The translations under genes were made by a program, and so were the position numbers. 64,000 nt of DNA from Methylobacter sp. (GTDB taxonomy: Bacteria; Pseudomonadota; Gammaproteobacteria; Methylococcales; Methylomonadaceae): assembly GCA_030699385.1 (NCBI GenBank), contig JAUYMY010000081.1, positions 1 to 64,000 on the forward strand, given 5' to 3'. Each line of letters starts with the position of its first letter. The first letter of the stretch is position 1. Shown in pieces: positions 30,396 to 40,805 of the stretch. The notes beneath the pieces were generated by a model, which did not search any database, had not been told where the DNA came from, and saw only the letters and a list, made by a program, of their open reading frames with translations.

Positions 30396-32327
30396 TTAGT
30401 TTTTATCGTCGTCTTTAACTTCCTCAAACTCGGCATCGACAACACCGTCATCGGCCGCGTGTTCAGAAGCGCCGTGAGCACCTGAAGAGGCTTCGCCTTC
30501 AGATCCTGATTTTTGTGCATAAACACGTTCTGCCAGTTTACCGGACAACTCGGTCAAATCATTGGTTTTAGATTCAATTTCCGCTTTATCATCGCCTTTA
30601 ACCGCTGTTTTCAGCGCTTCAATTGCGTGTTCAATGCTGGTTTTTTCTTCACTGCCGACTTGATCGCCCAGTTCTTTCAGTGATTTTTCAGTGGCATGAA
30701 TCATACCGTCTGCGTGATTGCGCGCATGAACCAGCTCGGTCAATTTACGGTCTTCGTCGGCATGGGCTTCGGCATCCTTAATCATACGTTCAACTTCGTC
30801 ATCCGACAAACCACTGGATGCTTTGATGACAATAGATTGTTTTTTGCCGGTCGCCTTGTCTTTGGCCGACACGTTTAAAATACCGTTGGCATCAATGTCG
30901 AAAGCCACTTCAATTTGTGGCACACCGCGCGACGCAGGCGGAATATCGGCCAGATCAAAGCGCCCCAGCGATTTATTGGCCGCCGCTTTTTCACGCTCAC
31001 CTTGCAGCACATGCACGGTTACAGCGGTTTGGTTGTCATCCGCCGTAGAGAACACTTGCGAAGCATTAGTTGGAATCGTGGTATTTTTCTCGATCAGCTT
31101 GGTCATGATGCCGCCCATCGTTTCAATACCCAGCGATAACGGAATCACATCCAGCAACAACACATCTTTAACGTCGCCCGCCAAAACGCCAGCCTGAATA
31201 GCCGCACCCAAAGCTACCGCTTCATCAGGGTTAACGTCTTTGCGCGGTTCTTTGCCGAAGATGGCTTTTACCATTTCCTGCACTTTCGGCATACGGGTTT
31301 GACCGCCGACTAAAATCACGTCATCAATATCCGATGCTTTTAACTTCGCATCTTTCAGCGCCATTTCGCAAGGGCCTTTAGTGCGGGTAATCAGTTCATC
31401 AACCAGCGATTCCAATTTGGCGCGGGTCAATTTGACGTTTAAATGCTTAGGGCCTGATGCATCGGCAGTAATGTACGGCAAATTCACATCAGTTTGCTGG
31501 CTTGAAGACAGCTCAATTTTGGCTTTTTCCGCTGCTTCTTTTAAACGTTGCAGAGCCAATGGATCATTATGAACATCAACACCGCTTTCTTTTTTAAATT
31601 CTGACGCAAGAAACTCTATCACTCTTGAGTCAAAATCTTCACCGCCCAAAAAGGTATCGCCGTTAGTTGATAACACTTCAAATTGATGCTCGCCTTCAAT
31701 CTCGGCAATTTCGATAATGGAAACGTCAAAAGTACCGCCGCCTAAGTCATACACCGCAATTTTGGTATCGCCTTTAGGCTTATCCATACCGAAAGCCAAT
31801 GCAGAAGCGGTCGGCTCGTTGATAATACGCTTAACTTCAAGACCGGCAATACGACCGGCATCTTTAGTCGCTTGGCGTTGCGAATCGTTGAAATAAGCCG
31901 GTACGGTAATCACCGCTTCGGTGACTTCTTCGCCTAAATAAGCTTCGGCGTCTTTTTTCAGCTTCATCAAAATACGTGCTGAAATTTCGGGAGACGCCAT
32001 TTTTTTGCCGTGAACTTCAACCCACGCATCGCCATTTTCGGCTTCGACGATTTTATAAGGCACCATTTTGATGTCTTTTTGCACGACATCATCTTTAAAG
32101 CGACGGCCGATCAAACGTTTGATCGCAAATACGGTATTTTTTGGATTGGTGACGGCTTGGCGTTTTGCCGATTGCCCTACCAACACTTCATCATCATTGG
32201 TAAACGCAATAATAGAAGGTGTGGTACGCGCGCCTTCGCTGTTTTCAATCACTCTAGCGACGCCATTTTCCAGCACCGCAACGCACGAGTTTGTTGTTCC
32301 TAAATCTATGCCAATTATTTTAGCCAT
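30396..32327 (-). CDS. dnaK: Chaperone DnaK (Hsp70)
   Basis: DnaK is the ATP-driven chaperone that binds unfolded hydrophobic segments. The 643-aa protein starts [18 protein letters not shown] (phosphate loop). It has the signatures [13 protein letters not shown]-type ([13 protein letters not shown]) and [14 protein letters not shown], the linker [13 protein letters not shown], the beta-sandwich substrate domain and a C-terminal acidic tail ending EEVKDDDKN. It is the third gene of hrcA-grpE-dnaK-dnaJ-dapB. Confidence 0.98.
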   Translation of the reverse strand: MAKIIGIDLGTTNSCVAVLENGVARVIENSEGARTTPSIIAFTNDDEVLVGQSAKRQAVTNPKNTVFAIKRLIGRRFKDDVVQKDIKMVPYKIVEAENGDAWVEVHGKKMASPEISARILMKLKKDAEAYLGEEVTEAVITVPAYFNDSQRQATKDAGRIAGLEVKRIINEPTASALAFGMDKPKGDTKIAVYDLGGGTFDVSIIEIAEIEGEHQFEVLSTNGDTFLGGEDFDSRVIEFLASEFKKESGVDVHNDPLALQRLKEAAEKAKIELSSSQQTDVNLPYITADASGPKHLNVKLTRAKLESLVDELITRTKGPCEMALKDAKLKASDIDDVILVGGQTRMPKVQEMVKAIFGKEPRKDVNPDEAVALGAAIQAGVLAGDVKDVLLLDVIPLSLGIETMGGIMTKLIEKNTTIPTNASQVFSTADDNQTAVTVHVLQGEREKAAANKSLGRFDLADIPPASRGVPQIEVAFDIDANGILNVSAKDKATGKKQSIVIKASSGLSDDEVERMIKDAEAHADEDRKLTELVHARNHADGMIHATEKSLKELGDQVGSEEKTSIEHAIEALKTAVKGDDKAEIESKTNDLTELSGKLAERVYAQKSGSEGEASSGAHGASEHAADDGVVDAEFEEVKDDDKN

Positions 32328-32400
32328 TGAGTTGTTCTCCAGACTTGAATTTATTAAAAAAGTAAAAGTTGTTACAAATATAAGGCTGCTTTATTTGATT

Positions 32401-33009
32401 TCAAGCCTGCTCATCAATACTTGGACTATCTGTCGGTTTTTGTTCGGCGGCTTTAGCGACCAAAACCATCGCAGGACGCAATAAACGTCCGTTCAACACA
32501 TAACCTTTTTGAAACACATTAACCACAGTATTCGGCGCGGCGCCTTCTACAGCCTGCATGGCCATGGCTTGATGCAGTTCAGCGTTAAACGGCTGGCCGA
32601 GCGGATCTATCATTTCAATGTTGAATTTTCCGAACACCGATTCGAATTGTTTAATGGTCAATTCGCTGCCTTCGCGAAATTTTTTCACCTCATCGCTGTC
32701 ACCGGTCGCCGCCTGCAAACCTAAGACAAGACTATCTAAAACCGGCAATAGTTCTTTGGCAAAACCGGTTAAGGCAAATTTGTGCGCATCTTCCAGATCC
32801 TTTTGCGTCCGTCGTTTCAGATTTTCCATTTCCGCCTGTACCCGAACCGCTTTATCCCAGTTCTCCTGGGCTTTTTGCTCGGCTTCAACCAATGCCTGTT
32901 GTAATTCCTCAGGCGTCAACTCATGCCCAGCTAATTCGGTATGCGCCTCGCCAACGCTTTCGCTTTCAGTTTTAACCTGAGAGCTAGGCGCTTCCTGATC
33001 AGTACTCAT
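32401..33009 (-). CDS. grpE: Nucleotide exchange factor GrpE
   Basis: GrpE releases ADP from DnaK. The 202-aa protein has an acidic, low-complexity N-terminus, then a long coiled coil (about 35-90; ENWDKAVRVQAEMENLKRR), and the beta-domain signature with VVNVFQKGYVLNGRLLRPAMVLVAK. It lies between hrcA and dnaK, 62 and 73 bp away. Confidence 0.96.
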   Translation of the reverse strand: MSTDQEAPSSQVKTESESVGEAHTELAGHELTPEELQQALVEAEQKAQENWDKAVRVQAEMENLKRRTQKDLEDAHKFALTGFAKELLPVLDSLVLGLQAATGDSDEVKKFREGSELTIKQFESVFGKFNIEMIDPLGQPFNAELHQAMAMQAVEGAAPNTVVNVFQKGYVLNGRLLRPAMVLVAKAAEQKPTDSPSIDEQA

Positions 33010-33071
33010 TATTTATAACTCCTTAACATTTAAAATTAATAGCCATGCCAGACGGCTGAAAAAGACATTAT

Positions 33072-34190
33072 TCATAGTGGGGTCGTTGATTTTGGATTCA
33101 AGGCGGCACCTAATAATTTTGCCGTGACATCGACAAACGGAATGATTTTCTCGTAGGCCATGCGCGTCGGCCCGATCACGCCGAGTACCCCGACCACTTC
33201 GTCACTGACCGAATAAGATGAAGTCACCAGACTGCAATGGTCGAAGGCGCGGTAGCCCGATTCTTCGCCGATAAAAATTTGCACGCCGTCGGCTTTCATA
33301 CATTGATCGAGCAAATGAATAACGCCTTGTTTTTGGCTGAAGGCTTCAAACAGGCTTTTTAGCCGTTCCATATTCGACAACTCGGAAAAGCCCATTAAAT
33401 TGGTTTCGCCGGTCAGCACATAGTCGTCTTTTTCACGATCCTGTTGAAAAGCCAATTGTGCCATTTTGACAGCATCCAACATACCCTTATTCATCTCGGG
33501 CTTTCCTGCTCGCGCCTTTTCAGCCAAATGCACATCTGTTGCCGACAGATTTGTCATGCGTTCCTGATCGTCTTGCAACTCTTTCAGCACGGCTTTGCGC
33601 ACCGCATCGAGACTGCGACCGGAATAAATTGAATTTAAATAATTGGCCGCCTGCTGCAACTCGGCGGCACTGAACACCCGTGAGGTGTGAATGATTTTGT
33701 TATGAACTTCCTGCTCATTGGTGACAAAAATGACCAACACGCGGTTATGGGATAAGGATAAAAACTCGATATGGCGCAAACACACCAATTCTCTTTTCGG
33801 CAGCGTCACCACCCCGGCCATTTGCGTTAATTCCGACAACAGCCGCGAGGCGACACCGATCGCATCATGCGCATCTTCGCTCAATGACAAGCCCTGATGC
33901 AACAAGGTTAAATCTTTGGATTCCAGCGGCTTGACCGTTAGCAAGCTGTCAACAAACAAACGATAACCGCTGACTGTAGGCACCCGTCCCGCCGACGTAT
34001 GCGGCGAATGCACCAGACCCAAATCTTCCAGGTCGGCCATCACATTACGAATGGTGGCCGGACTTAAATTCAAGTCCGAATCTTTGGCTAAAGCCCGCGA
34101 ACCGACGGGTTGACCATCACTGATATATCGCTCTATCAGCGTTTTTAACAGCTGTAGCGACCGCCCATTTAAAACTTGCGTATTACTCAC
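33072..34190 (-). CDS. hrcA: Heat-inducible transcription repressor HrcA
   Basis: HrcA binds the CIRCE operator and represses class I heat-shock genes; GroEL helps it fold. The track start (34217) would run into the CIRCE element itself. GTG at 34190 with agagg 5 nt upstream is the better start, giving 372 aa beginning MSNTQVLNGRSLQLLK. The N-terminal winged helix includes LSPATIRNVMADLEDLGL; the GAF-like dimer region and the C-terminal VIGPTRMAYEKIIPFVD are typical. It heads the operon and represses itself, as inferred from the operator position. Confidence 0.94.
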   Translation of the reverse strand: MSNTQVLNGRSLQLLKTLIERYISDGQPVGSRALAKDSDLNLSPATIRNVMADLEDLGLVHSPHTSAGRVPTVSGYRLFVDSLLTVKPLESKDLTLLHQGLSLSEDAHDAIGVASRLLSELTQMAGVVTLPKRELVCLRHIEFLSLSHNRVLVIFVTNEQEVHNKIIHTSRVFSAAELQQAANYLNSIYSGRSLDAVRKAVLKELQDDQERMTNLSATDVHLAEKARAGKPEMNKGMLDAVKMAQLAFQQDREKDDYVLTGETNLMGFSELSNMERLKSLFEAFSQKQGVIHLLDQCMKADGVQIFIGEESGYRAFDHCSLVTSSYSVSDEVVGVLGVIGPTRMAYEKIIPFVDVTAKLLGAALNPKSTTPL

Positions 34191-34210
34191 ACCAACCTCT
34201 GCACCTGAAT

Positions 34211-34237
34211 TTAGCACTCCATTAGATCGAGTGCCAG
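34211..34237 (-). promoter_or_regulatory. CIRCE operator (HrcA binding site)
   Basis: ttagcactc, 9 nt, gagtgccag. It matches the consensus TTAGCACTC-N9-GAGTGCTAA except at the last three positions of the second arm. It lies 21 nt before the hrcA GTG and 7 to 9 nt past the -10 box, the right place to block transcription. Confidence 0.93.
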
Positions 34238-34243
34238 AGCGGC

Positions 34244-34272
34244 AAAGTATCAGCTCATTCGGTTGTTGTCAA
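34244..34272 (-). promoter_or_regulatory. Sigma-70 promoter of the hrcA operon
   Basis: On the reverse strand ttgaca is followed after 15 to 17 nt by gatact/tacttt. The perfect -35 and the CIRCE element directly downstream indicate a vegetative promoter controlled by HrcA. Confidence 0.7.
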
Positions 34273-34458
34273 TAAACGGCTGATGGCATTTGAGGATGGA
34301 TAATAGAAAAAATAAAGTCCACGAAAGGCGCGAAAAAAACCAGTAAAAATAATAGCATTGCTTTCTCATGTAATGAATGGACAATTTTTTAGGGGAATGC
34401 ATTAGGTTATTTCCGAGAAAGAATATCCCCCCTGATGATCTTGGGTTGTAGAAAAACA

Positions 34459-34519
34459 GAGTCCACGAAAATCACGAAAATCACGAAAGCCACGAAAATT
34501 TCGTGATTTTCGTGGACTC
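34459..34519. repeat. Interspersed inverted repeat, CACGAA family (perfect 21-bp arms)
   Basis: gagtccacgaaaatcacgaa begins one 21-bp arm, and its exact reverse complement ends at 34519. The loop holds two further CACGAA units. A single-arm copy (gtccacgaaaggcgcgaaa) lies at about 34318. It sits 20 bp after the mdh stop and may act as its terminator. Confidence 0.85.
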
Positions 34520-34538
34520 TTCTTATCAGGAAATAGCC

Positions 34539-35519
34539 TTATTTGAACAAATGCCTAACCTCGTCCCTTTCTTCTTTTAATTCATCTTCGCTAAGACGCA
34601 TTTTTTGCCGACTGAACTCGTTAATATCCAGTCCCCGGACAATACTCACCTCGCCCTCGACAACGGTGACCGGAAACGAGTAAATCAGACCGGACTCAAT
34701 ACCATAACTGCCGTCCGACAATATCGCCATACTCACCCAATCGCCCGCTTCGGTGCCGAAAATCCAGCTTTTCATCTGACCTATCGCAGCGTTTGCCGCC
34801 GATGCGGCACTGGACTGCCCTCTGGCTTTAATAACTTCTGCGCCCCGTTGCTGAACGAGGGGAATCAATTCATTGACATACCAGTCATTATCAACCAGCG
34901 ACAAGGCGTTTTGCCCTTTGACTTTGGCGTGATGAATATCGGGATATTGCGTGGTCGAATGATTACCCCAAATCGTCATATTTTTCACATCGGCGGGCAA
35001 CACACCGCATTTTTCTGCCAATTGGCTTAACGCACGGTTGTGATCCAACCGCGTCATTGCCGAAAAATTTTCTGACCTTAAATCAGGCGCATTGTTCAAG
35101 GCAATCAGCGCATTGGTATTGGCCGGGTTGCCGGTTACCAAAATTTTAACAGTCCGGCTAGCCACATCATTCAACGCCTTGCCCTGGACTGCAAAAATCT
35201 CCGCATTGACGGCCAACAAATCCTTGCGCTCCATACCCGGGCCGCGTGGCCGCGCACCAACCAAAAAGACATAATCGACATTTTTGAATGCGGCTCTAGG
35301 ATCGTCGGTGACTTCAACACGATGCAGCAACGGGAAGGCGCAATCTTTCAGCTCCATCAGCACGCCTTGCAAGGCGCTCATGGCCGGTGTTATTTCAAGC
35401 AGATGCAGGACGATAGGTTGGTCTGGGCCAAGCAACGCACCGGCCGCTAAGCGAAATAATAACGAATAGCTGATTTGCCCTGCGGCGCCGGTTACAGCAA
35501 TGTGAACGGGTGTTTTCAT
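34539..35519 (-). CDS. mdh: NAD-dependent malate dehydrogenase
   Basis: Mdh interconverts malate and oxaloacetate in the TCA cycle and serves the serine cycle. At 326 aa it is of the MDH type 2 group (cytosolic-like). The N-terminal motif is [17 protein letters not shown]. The substrate loop [13 protein letters not shown] carries the arginines that distinguish it from lactate dehydrogenase. The catalytic His is in [13 protein letters not shown]. It is divergent from mtdA, with a 300-bp space between. Confidence 0.96.
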   Translation of the reverse strand: MKTPVHIAVTGAAGQISYSLLFRLAAGALLGPDQPIVLHLLEITPAMSALQGVLMELKDCAFPLLHRVEVTDDPRAAFKNVDYVFLVGARPRGPGMERKDLLAVNAEIFAVQGKALNDVASRTVKILVTGNPANTNALIALNNAPDLRSENFSAMTRLDHNRALSQLAEKCGVLPADVKNMTIWGNHSTTQYPDIHHAKVKGQNALSLVDNDWYVNELIPLVQQRGAEVIKARGQSSAASAANAAIGQMKSWIFGTEAGDWVSMAILSDGSYGIESGLIYSFPVTVVEGEVSIVRGLDINEFSRQKMRLSEDELKEERDEVRHLFK

Positions 35520-35760
35520 TTATTTGTCCTTTAATTTTTTATATTTTTGTCTGCTTATTTGCAATAAGCCACCAAGCTAATCGGAAAATATGACGGCGTC
35601 CCCATTCCCGACCCATAAGCAGTATGCTGGCGATTCCTAACACCCCTGCCGTAAATCTATCCTTCGCAGATAATAGCGAAGATAAGCCCTCATATCAAAA
35701 AAACACGCCAATGCTAACAAGCCGCGCCTAAACAGGAAGCGGGGGCAATTGTTTATCGAG

Positions 35761-35766
35761 TATAAT
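35761..35766 (+). promoter_or_regulatory. Candidate -10 box upstream of mtdA
   Basis: A perfect tataat lies 55 nt before the mtdA start; no good -35 is seen. The 301-bp space 35520-35820 between the divergent mdh and mtdA holds no ORF that I can support. Confidence 0.35.
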
Positions 35767-35820
35767 AAATCGGTTTGATGCCCGTATTTACTAGCAAACT
35801 AATCCATCACGAGTAAGTTA

Positions 35821-36678
35821 ATGAAAAAACTGTTGTTCCAATTTGATACCGACACGCACCCCTCAGTTTTCGATACCGTTGTCGCCTATGATGGCGGCGC
35901 CGATCATGTCATCGGGCATGGCGGATTAACACCGGAAAATATTACCGCTTTGGTAGAAGGCACCATATTTACCCGTGCGCCCAAGGATAAAAAAAATACC
36001 GCCATTTTTGTCGGCGGCAGTGATATGGTGGCAGGGCAAGCCTTATTTATTGCGGTGCAAAAACATTTTTTCCCCGGCTTTCAAGTATCGGTGATGCTCG
36101 ACAGCAACGGCAGCAACACCACCGCCGCTGCCGCTGTTGCCAAAATGGCCTCCAGCAGCACTTTGGCCGGTAAAACCGCCGTCGTACTCGCCGGCACCGG
36201 CCCGGTCGGACAACGCGCCGCCGCCATGCTGGCGATGGAAGGCGCAGAAGTATCCATTACCGGGCGCAAAATAGAGCGCGTCATTCATGCCTGCAACAAT
36301 ATGAAAGCACGTTTTGGCGTAGAACTGACCCCGGTTGAAGCGGTCGATAATGCGGCGCGCGCCAAAGCCATTGAACACGCCCACATCGTTTTCGCCACCG
36401 GCGCGGCCGGCATAGAATTGCTCAGCGCCGAACAATGGCAACACAACAGCCACATTGAAATGATGGCCGACGCCAATGCCACGCCGCCTCTCGGCATCGG
36501 CGGCACCGACGTGATGGACAAAGGCAATTTGCGCAGCGGCAAAATTATCTGGGGCGCTATCGGTTTCGGCTCGTTAAAATTGGCCTTGCACCGCGCCTGT
36601 ATCGCCAAATTGTTTGAAGATAACAAACAGGTTTTTGATGCCGAAAACATCTTTGCGTTGGCCAAGGACATGGCCTGA
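35821..36678 (+). CDS. mtdA: Methylene-H4F/H4MPT dehydrogenase (NADP) MtdA
   Basis: MtdA oxidises methylene-tetrahydrofolate or methylene-tetrahydromethanopterin with NADP+, a branch point between C1 oxidation and assimilation. The 285-aa sequence closely follows Methylobacterium MtdA (start KKLLFQFDTDTHPSVFD, then YDGGADHVIGHG, MLDSNGSNTTAAA, and the NADP motif VVLAGTGPVGQRAAAML). MtdB-type enzymes differ in the N-terminal region. The glycerate kinase gene follows 31 nt downstream, with other serine-cycle genes next. Confidence 0.93.
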   Translation: MKKLLFQFDTDTHPSVFDTVVAYDGGADHVIGHGGLTPENITALVEGTIFTRAPKDKKNTAIFVGGSDMVAGQALFIAVQKHFFPGFQVSVMLDSNGSNTTAAAAVAKMASSSTLAGKTAVVLAGTGPVGQRAAAMLAMEGAEVSITGRKIERVIHACNNMKARFGVELTPVEAVDNAARAKAIEHAHIVFATGAAGIELLSAEQWQHNSHIEMMADANATPPLGIGGTDVMDKGNLRSGKIIWGAIGFGSLKLALHRACIAKLFEDNKQVFDAENIFALAKDMA

Positions 36679-36709
36679 ACCGCCGCAACATTGGGCTATT
36701 GGAGCCTTG

Positions 36710-38017
36710 ATGAGACAAGACGCCCTCAGCATTTTTCAGGCAGGCATAGCGGCTGCCGACCCGTATCGGGCAGTTAAGCGCCATCTTGAGCCAGCGCTGT
36801 TCGACGGTTATGCAAAAGTTCACCTGATCGCATTCGGCAAAGCCGCTTGTGCCATGGCACAAGCGGCGCAAGACATAATTCCGGCCGGCAAGCTGGCGGG
36901 CAAAGGCATAGCGGTCACCAATTATGAAAATGTAAGCAACGTCGATAATGTTGATGTCATCGGCGCAGGGCATCCCTTGCCCGATGCTGCCGGATTGGAA
37001 GCGGCGCAACGGATTGCCGAACGGGTGCAACTGGCACAACAAAATGAACTGGTTTTAGTGTTGGTCAGTGGCGGCGGTTCGGCGCTCATTCCCTATCCTG
37101 CTGGCCAAATCAGCCTGCAGGAAAAAATAGCCACCACCGATTTGCTGCTGGCCTCAGGCGCGACCATTAACCAGATTAACTGTGTGCGCAAACATTTATC
37201 GCACCTCAAAGGCGGTGGTTTGGCTAAGCTTGCGGCTCCCGCCCATTTACACGCGTTCATTTTATCCGATGTGTTAGGCGACGATTTAAGCGCCATTGCC
37301 AGCGGCCCGACTGTAGCTGATGATACGACTTACGCCGATGCAATTGGCGTTTTACAAGCCAAAGGCATTTGGCAGCAAGTGCCTGACACCGCCAGGCAAC
37401 ACCTGCAACAAGGCCAGCTGGGCGCTATCGCCGAAACGCCCAAGCCCGGCGACGACATTTTTAAAGCCACAGGACATACCTTGGTCGGCAGCAACACCAT
37501 CAGCGTCAACGCAATGCTGGAAGCCGCCCGAAAATTGGGTTACGAAACAAATTTGTACAGCGAGCATTTAACCGGCGAGGCCAAAGCAGAAGCCGAAAAA
37601 TGGCTTAGTTACGCCAAAGCATTGCCCGTCAATAAGCCGCTAGCTTTACTGGCAGGCGGCGAAACCACGGTAACCTTAAACGGCAACGGGCGCGGCGGAC
37701 GCAACCAGGAAATGGCGCTGGCGTTTGCGATTGCCGCTGAACAACAGGGCTTAAGCGGTGACTGGGTATTTCTAAGCGGCGGCACCGATGGCCGCGACGG
37801 CCCCACCGATGCGGCTGGCGGCATCGTTGATCCAAATACGCTAAAACGCATGAAGCAAGCGGGTATCAATCCAACTGAACTACTTGAAAATAACGATTCT
37901 TACAGCGCGTTAAAAACATCCGGCGACTTGGTAATGACCGGCGCAACCGGCACCAATGTTGCCGATTTGCAAATCTTGTTGATTCGGCCTTTTTTGAATA
38001 AAAAGGGACACGGATGA
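36710..38017 (+). CDS. gckA: Glycerate 2-kinase (MOFRL family)
   Basis: GckA phosphorylates D-glycerate to 2-phosphoglycerate, a serine-cycle step. The track ORF starts inside mtdA; the true start is ATG 36710 (MRQDALSIFQAGI) with ggag 5 nt upstream, giving 435 aa. The N-terminal DUF4147 part contains VSGGGSALIPYP and LSHLKGGGLAKLA. The C-terminal MOFRL domain contains LLAGGETTVTLNGNGRGGRN and the acidic FLSGGTDGRDGPTDAAGG. The last codons (KKGHG) and the stop are formed by an ACACGGAT-family repeat, so this element has entered or extended the C-terminus. Confidence 0.93.
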   Translation: MRQDALSIFQAGIAAADPYRAVKRHLEPALFDGYAKVHLIAFGKAACAMAQAAQDIIPAGKLAGKGIAVTNYENVSNVDNVDVIGAGHPLPDAAGLEAAQRIAERVQLAQQNELVLVLVSGGGSALIPYPAGQISLQEKIATTDLLLASGATINQINCVRKHLSHLKGGGLAKLAAPAHLHAFILSDVLGDDLSAIASGPTVADDTTYADAIGVLQAKGIWQQVPDTARQHLQQGQLGAIAETPKPGDDIFKATGHTLVGSNTISVNAMLEAARKLGYETNLYSEHLTGEAKAEAEKWLSYAKALPVNKPLALLAGGETTVTLNGNGRGGRNQEMALAFAIAAEQQGLSGDWVFLSGGTDGRDGPTDAAGGIVDPNTLKRMKQAGINPTELLENNDSYSALKTSGDLVMTGATGTNVADLQILLIRPFLNKKGHG

Positions 38018-38113
38018 CACGGATTTAACTGATAGGTACGGATAAAGCGGATTATTTTAGAATCTGCAACCCAAAAAATCCGTGTAAATCCGTCTAATCT
38101 GTACCATCTGTAT
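38005..38113. repeat. Interspersed inverted repeat, ACACGGAT family
   Basis: gggacacggatgacacgga faces aaaatccgtgtaaatccg. Related elements are at 43577-43669 and 62884-62955. The first arm overlaps the end of gckA; the second arm lies just before the glyA ribosome-binding site. Confidence 0.8.
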
Positions 38114-38157
38114 TCTATTTAGATCGACCAAATACTATTAATCCAGGAGTAAACACT

Positions 38158-39411
<1,254 letters not shown>

Positions 39412-39418
39412 TGGGTAG

Positions 39419-39446
39419 GTCGGGCAACTGCTTTTCGTTGCCCGAC
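39419..39446 (+). terminator. Hairpin after glyA, probable terminator
   Basis: gtcgggcaac and gttgcccgac form perfect 10-bp arms around an 8-nt loop, followed by attttgga. It is GC-rich and just 8 nt after the glyA stop, but the T-run is short. Confidence 0.6.
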
Positions 39447-39481
39447 ATTTTGGATTTGTCCTCAATGCATTTATAAACTTT

Positions 39482-40348
39482 ATGACTAAAAAAGATAAAA
39501 AAACGCTTCTTCTTATGTACATAATGTTTGGTATTGCTTTAGTTGGCGGGGGATTTGCTATATGGTTTTATAGGCACACATTTTGTGAACCTAATATTGA
39601 TTGTCATGCGCTGGTAGATATAGCGAAATGGGGACAAACAGGGGATTTTTTCGGCGGAATCTTAAATCCTTTTTTTACTTTTTGTGGCTTATTTTTTGTC
39701 ATCATAACTATCAATCAAAACCAAAAAGCATTGAGACAAAATGACATAGAATTAAAGAAATCTAGCATGGCTCTACAATCTCAAATTACTACCGCTAAAA
39801 AACAGCAATTTGAAGCGTCATTTTTTCAGTTACTTTCCATGTTTAATGGAGTGGTAAAGGAGCATTTAGTCTTTAACGAAAAAATTCAAGGAACTGAATG
39901 TCCAAAGATGCTGTATGCGTATTTACTTGAAAAACTCCAATACAACGGAGGCGTATCCGACATTAAAGGCATTAATAGAGTGTATGCTGAATTCCATGAG
40001 ATATGTCTTTATAGGCTAACTGGTTATATTGGCACTCTCTACAGCATCATAAAATTTGTTGATGATTGCGACGAGCTATCTGATGAGAACAAAAAATTTT
40101 ACACCAATTTGGTTCGTAGCCAACTCTCTAAATACGAATTGGGCCTGCTGCTTTACATCTGCCTACTTACATCTGATTACGGACAAGGTAAATTTTTACC
40201 GCTGGTTAAAAAATACGACCTTTTAAAATATTTAGATAAGGCTACATTAGCTGATCAAGCCCACTGGAAACTTCTGACGGATGCATTTGCTGATTCCGAA
40301 GCTAATGCTGTAGGTTGGGCTGAATGCAATGAAGCTCAACAGAAATAG
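39482..40348 (+). CDS. Putative phage abortive infection protein (putAbiC-like)
   Basis: This 288-aa membrane protein has two N-terminal helices: MYIMFGIALVGGGFAIWFY (about 12-30) and, after WGQTGDFFGGILNPFFTF, a second one ending VIITINQNQ. A coiled coil rich in Gln and Lys follows, then KQQFEASFFQLLSMFNGVV. This order of parts (GTFGDFFGG-like loop, coiled coil, FE.SFF.LL) is that of the putative AbiC phage-exclusion family, recalled from memory. It is markedly more AT-rich than glyA and fhs, which suggests transfer. It is inserted between them in the same direction. Confidence 0.7.
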   Translation: MTKKDKKTLLLMYIMFGIALVGGGFAIWFYRHTFCEPNIDCHALVDIAKWGQTGDFFGGILNPFFTFCGLFFVIITINQNQKALRQNDIELKKSSMALQSQITTAKKQQFEASFFQLLSMFNGVVKEHLVFNEKIQGTECPKMLYAYLLEKLQYNGGVSDIKGINRVYAEFHEICLYRLTGYIGTLYSIIKFVDDCDELSDENKKFYTNLVRSQLSKYELGLLLYICLLTSDYGQGKFLPLVKKYDLLKYLDKATLADQAHWKLLTDAFADSEANAVGWAECNEAQQK

Positions 40349-40403
40349 ACAAAAAACGTTGGGCTTCGCGCCTCAGTCCAAGCTACAAGCTGGGAACAAT
40401 TTA

Positions 40404-40733
40404 ATGACACATTCTATTGAAGAAATAACGGCAAAAGTCAGCGCGCTTCCTGAGCCTATGCAGCAAGAAGTGTTCGATTTTGTTGAGTTTATGCAGGCTA
40501 AGGTTTCTCGCCAAAAATTGTCGTCAAGCCATGAAGCAGCCTTGTTAAGCGAACAAGCATTAGCTACCGACTGGAATCGATCTGAAGAGGATGAGGCATG
40601 GATGACTATCGATGATACTGAGTTAAAGCCAGCTAACAAACGTCGCACTCCTCCACAGCAATTTGCAGGACAAGTAAAGGAATTAGATGATGTAATGACC
40701 TTTATTCCAGCAGTTGATAAGGGACTGAATTAG
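40404..40733 (+). CDS. Antitoxin-like protein (DUF2281-type N-terminus), no adjacent toxin
   Basis: The better start is ATG 40404 (MTHSIEEITAKVSALPEPMQQEVFDFVEFMQ), 109 aa; the track start lies inside the previous gene. The first 35 residues match the DUF2281 pattern of antitoxin-like small proteins (LP...Q.EV.DFVEF). The C-terminal part (PPQQFAGQVKELDDV) resembles the ends of other small antitoxins, so it may be two joined antitoxin halves. No PIN or RelE toxin gene follows; fhs is next. It may be an orphan left by toxin loss. Confidence 0.6.
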   Translation: MTHSIEEITAKVSALPEPMQQEVFDFVEFMQAKVSRQKLSSSHEAALLSEQALATDWNRSEEDEAWMTIDDTELKPANKRRTPPQQFAGQVKELDDVMTFIPAVDKGLN

Positions 40734-40805
40734 ATGAACACTTGCTCGTCCATAATTAGTCGTTAAACAAATACCAAAATTCAACCAACTTTTTAAAAAT
40801 CAAAC

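Noticed and set aside
34459-34519. CRISPR-like tandem of short CACGAA units
   Set aside because: Units are 8 to 10 bp, degenerate and arranged as an inverted repeat; there are no spacers or cas genes, so this is not a CRISPR array.
40734-40805. Search for a toxin gene after the antitoxin-like ORF
   Set aside because: Only 72 bp remain before fhs and the longest frame there is 10 codons, so no toxin is encoded.
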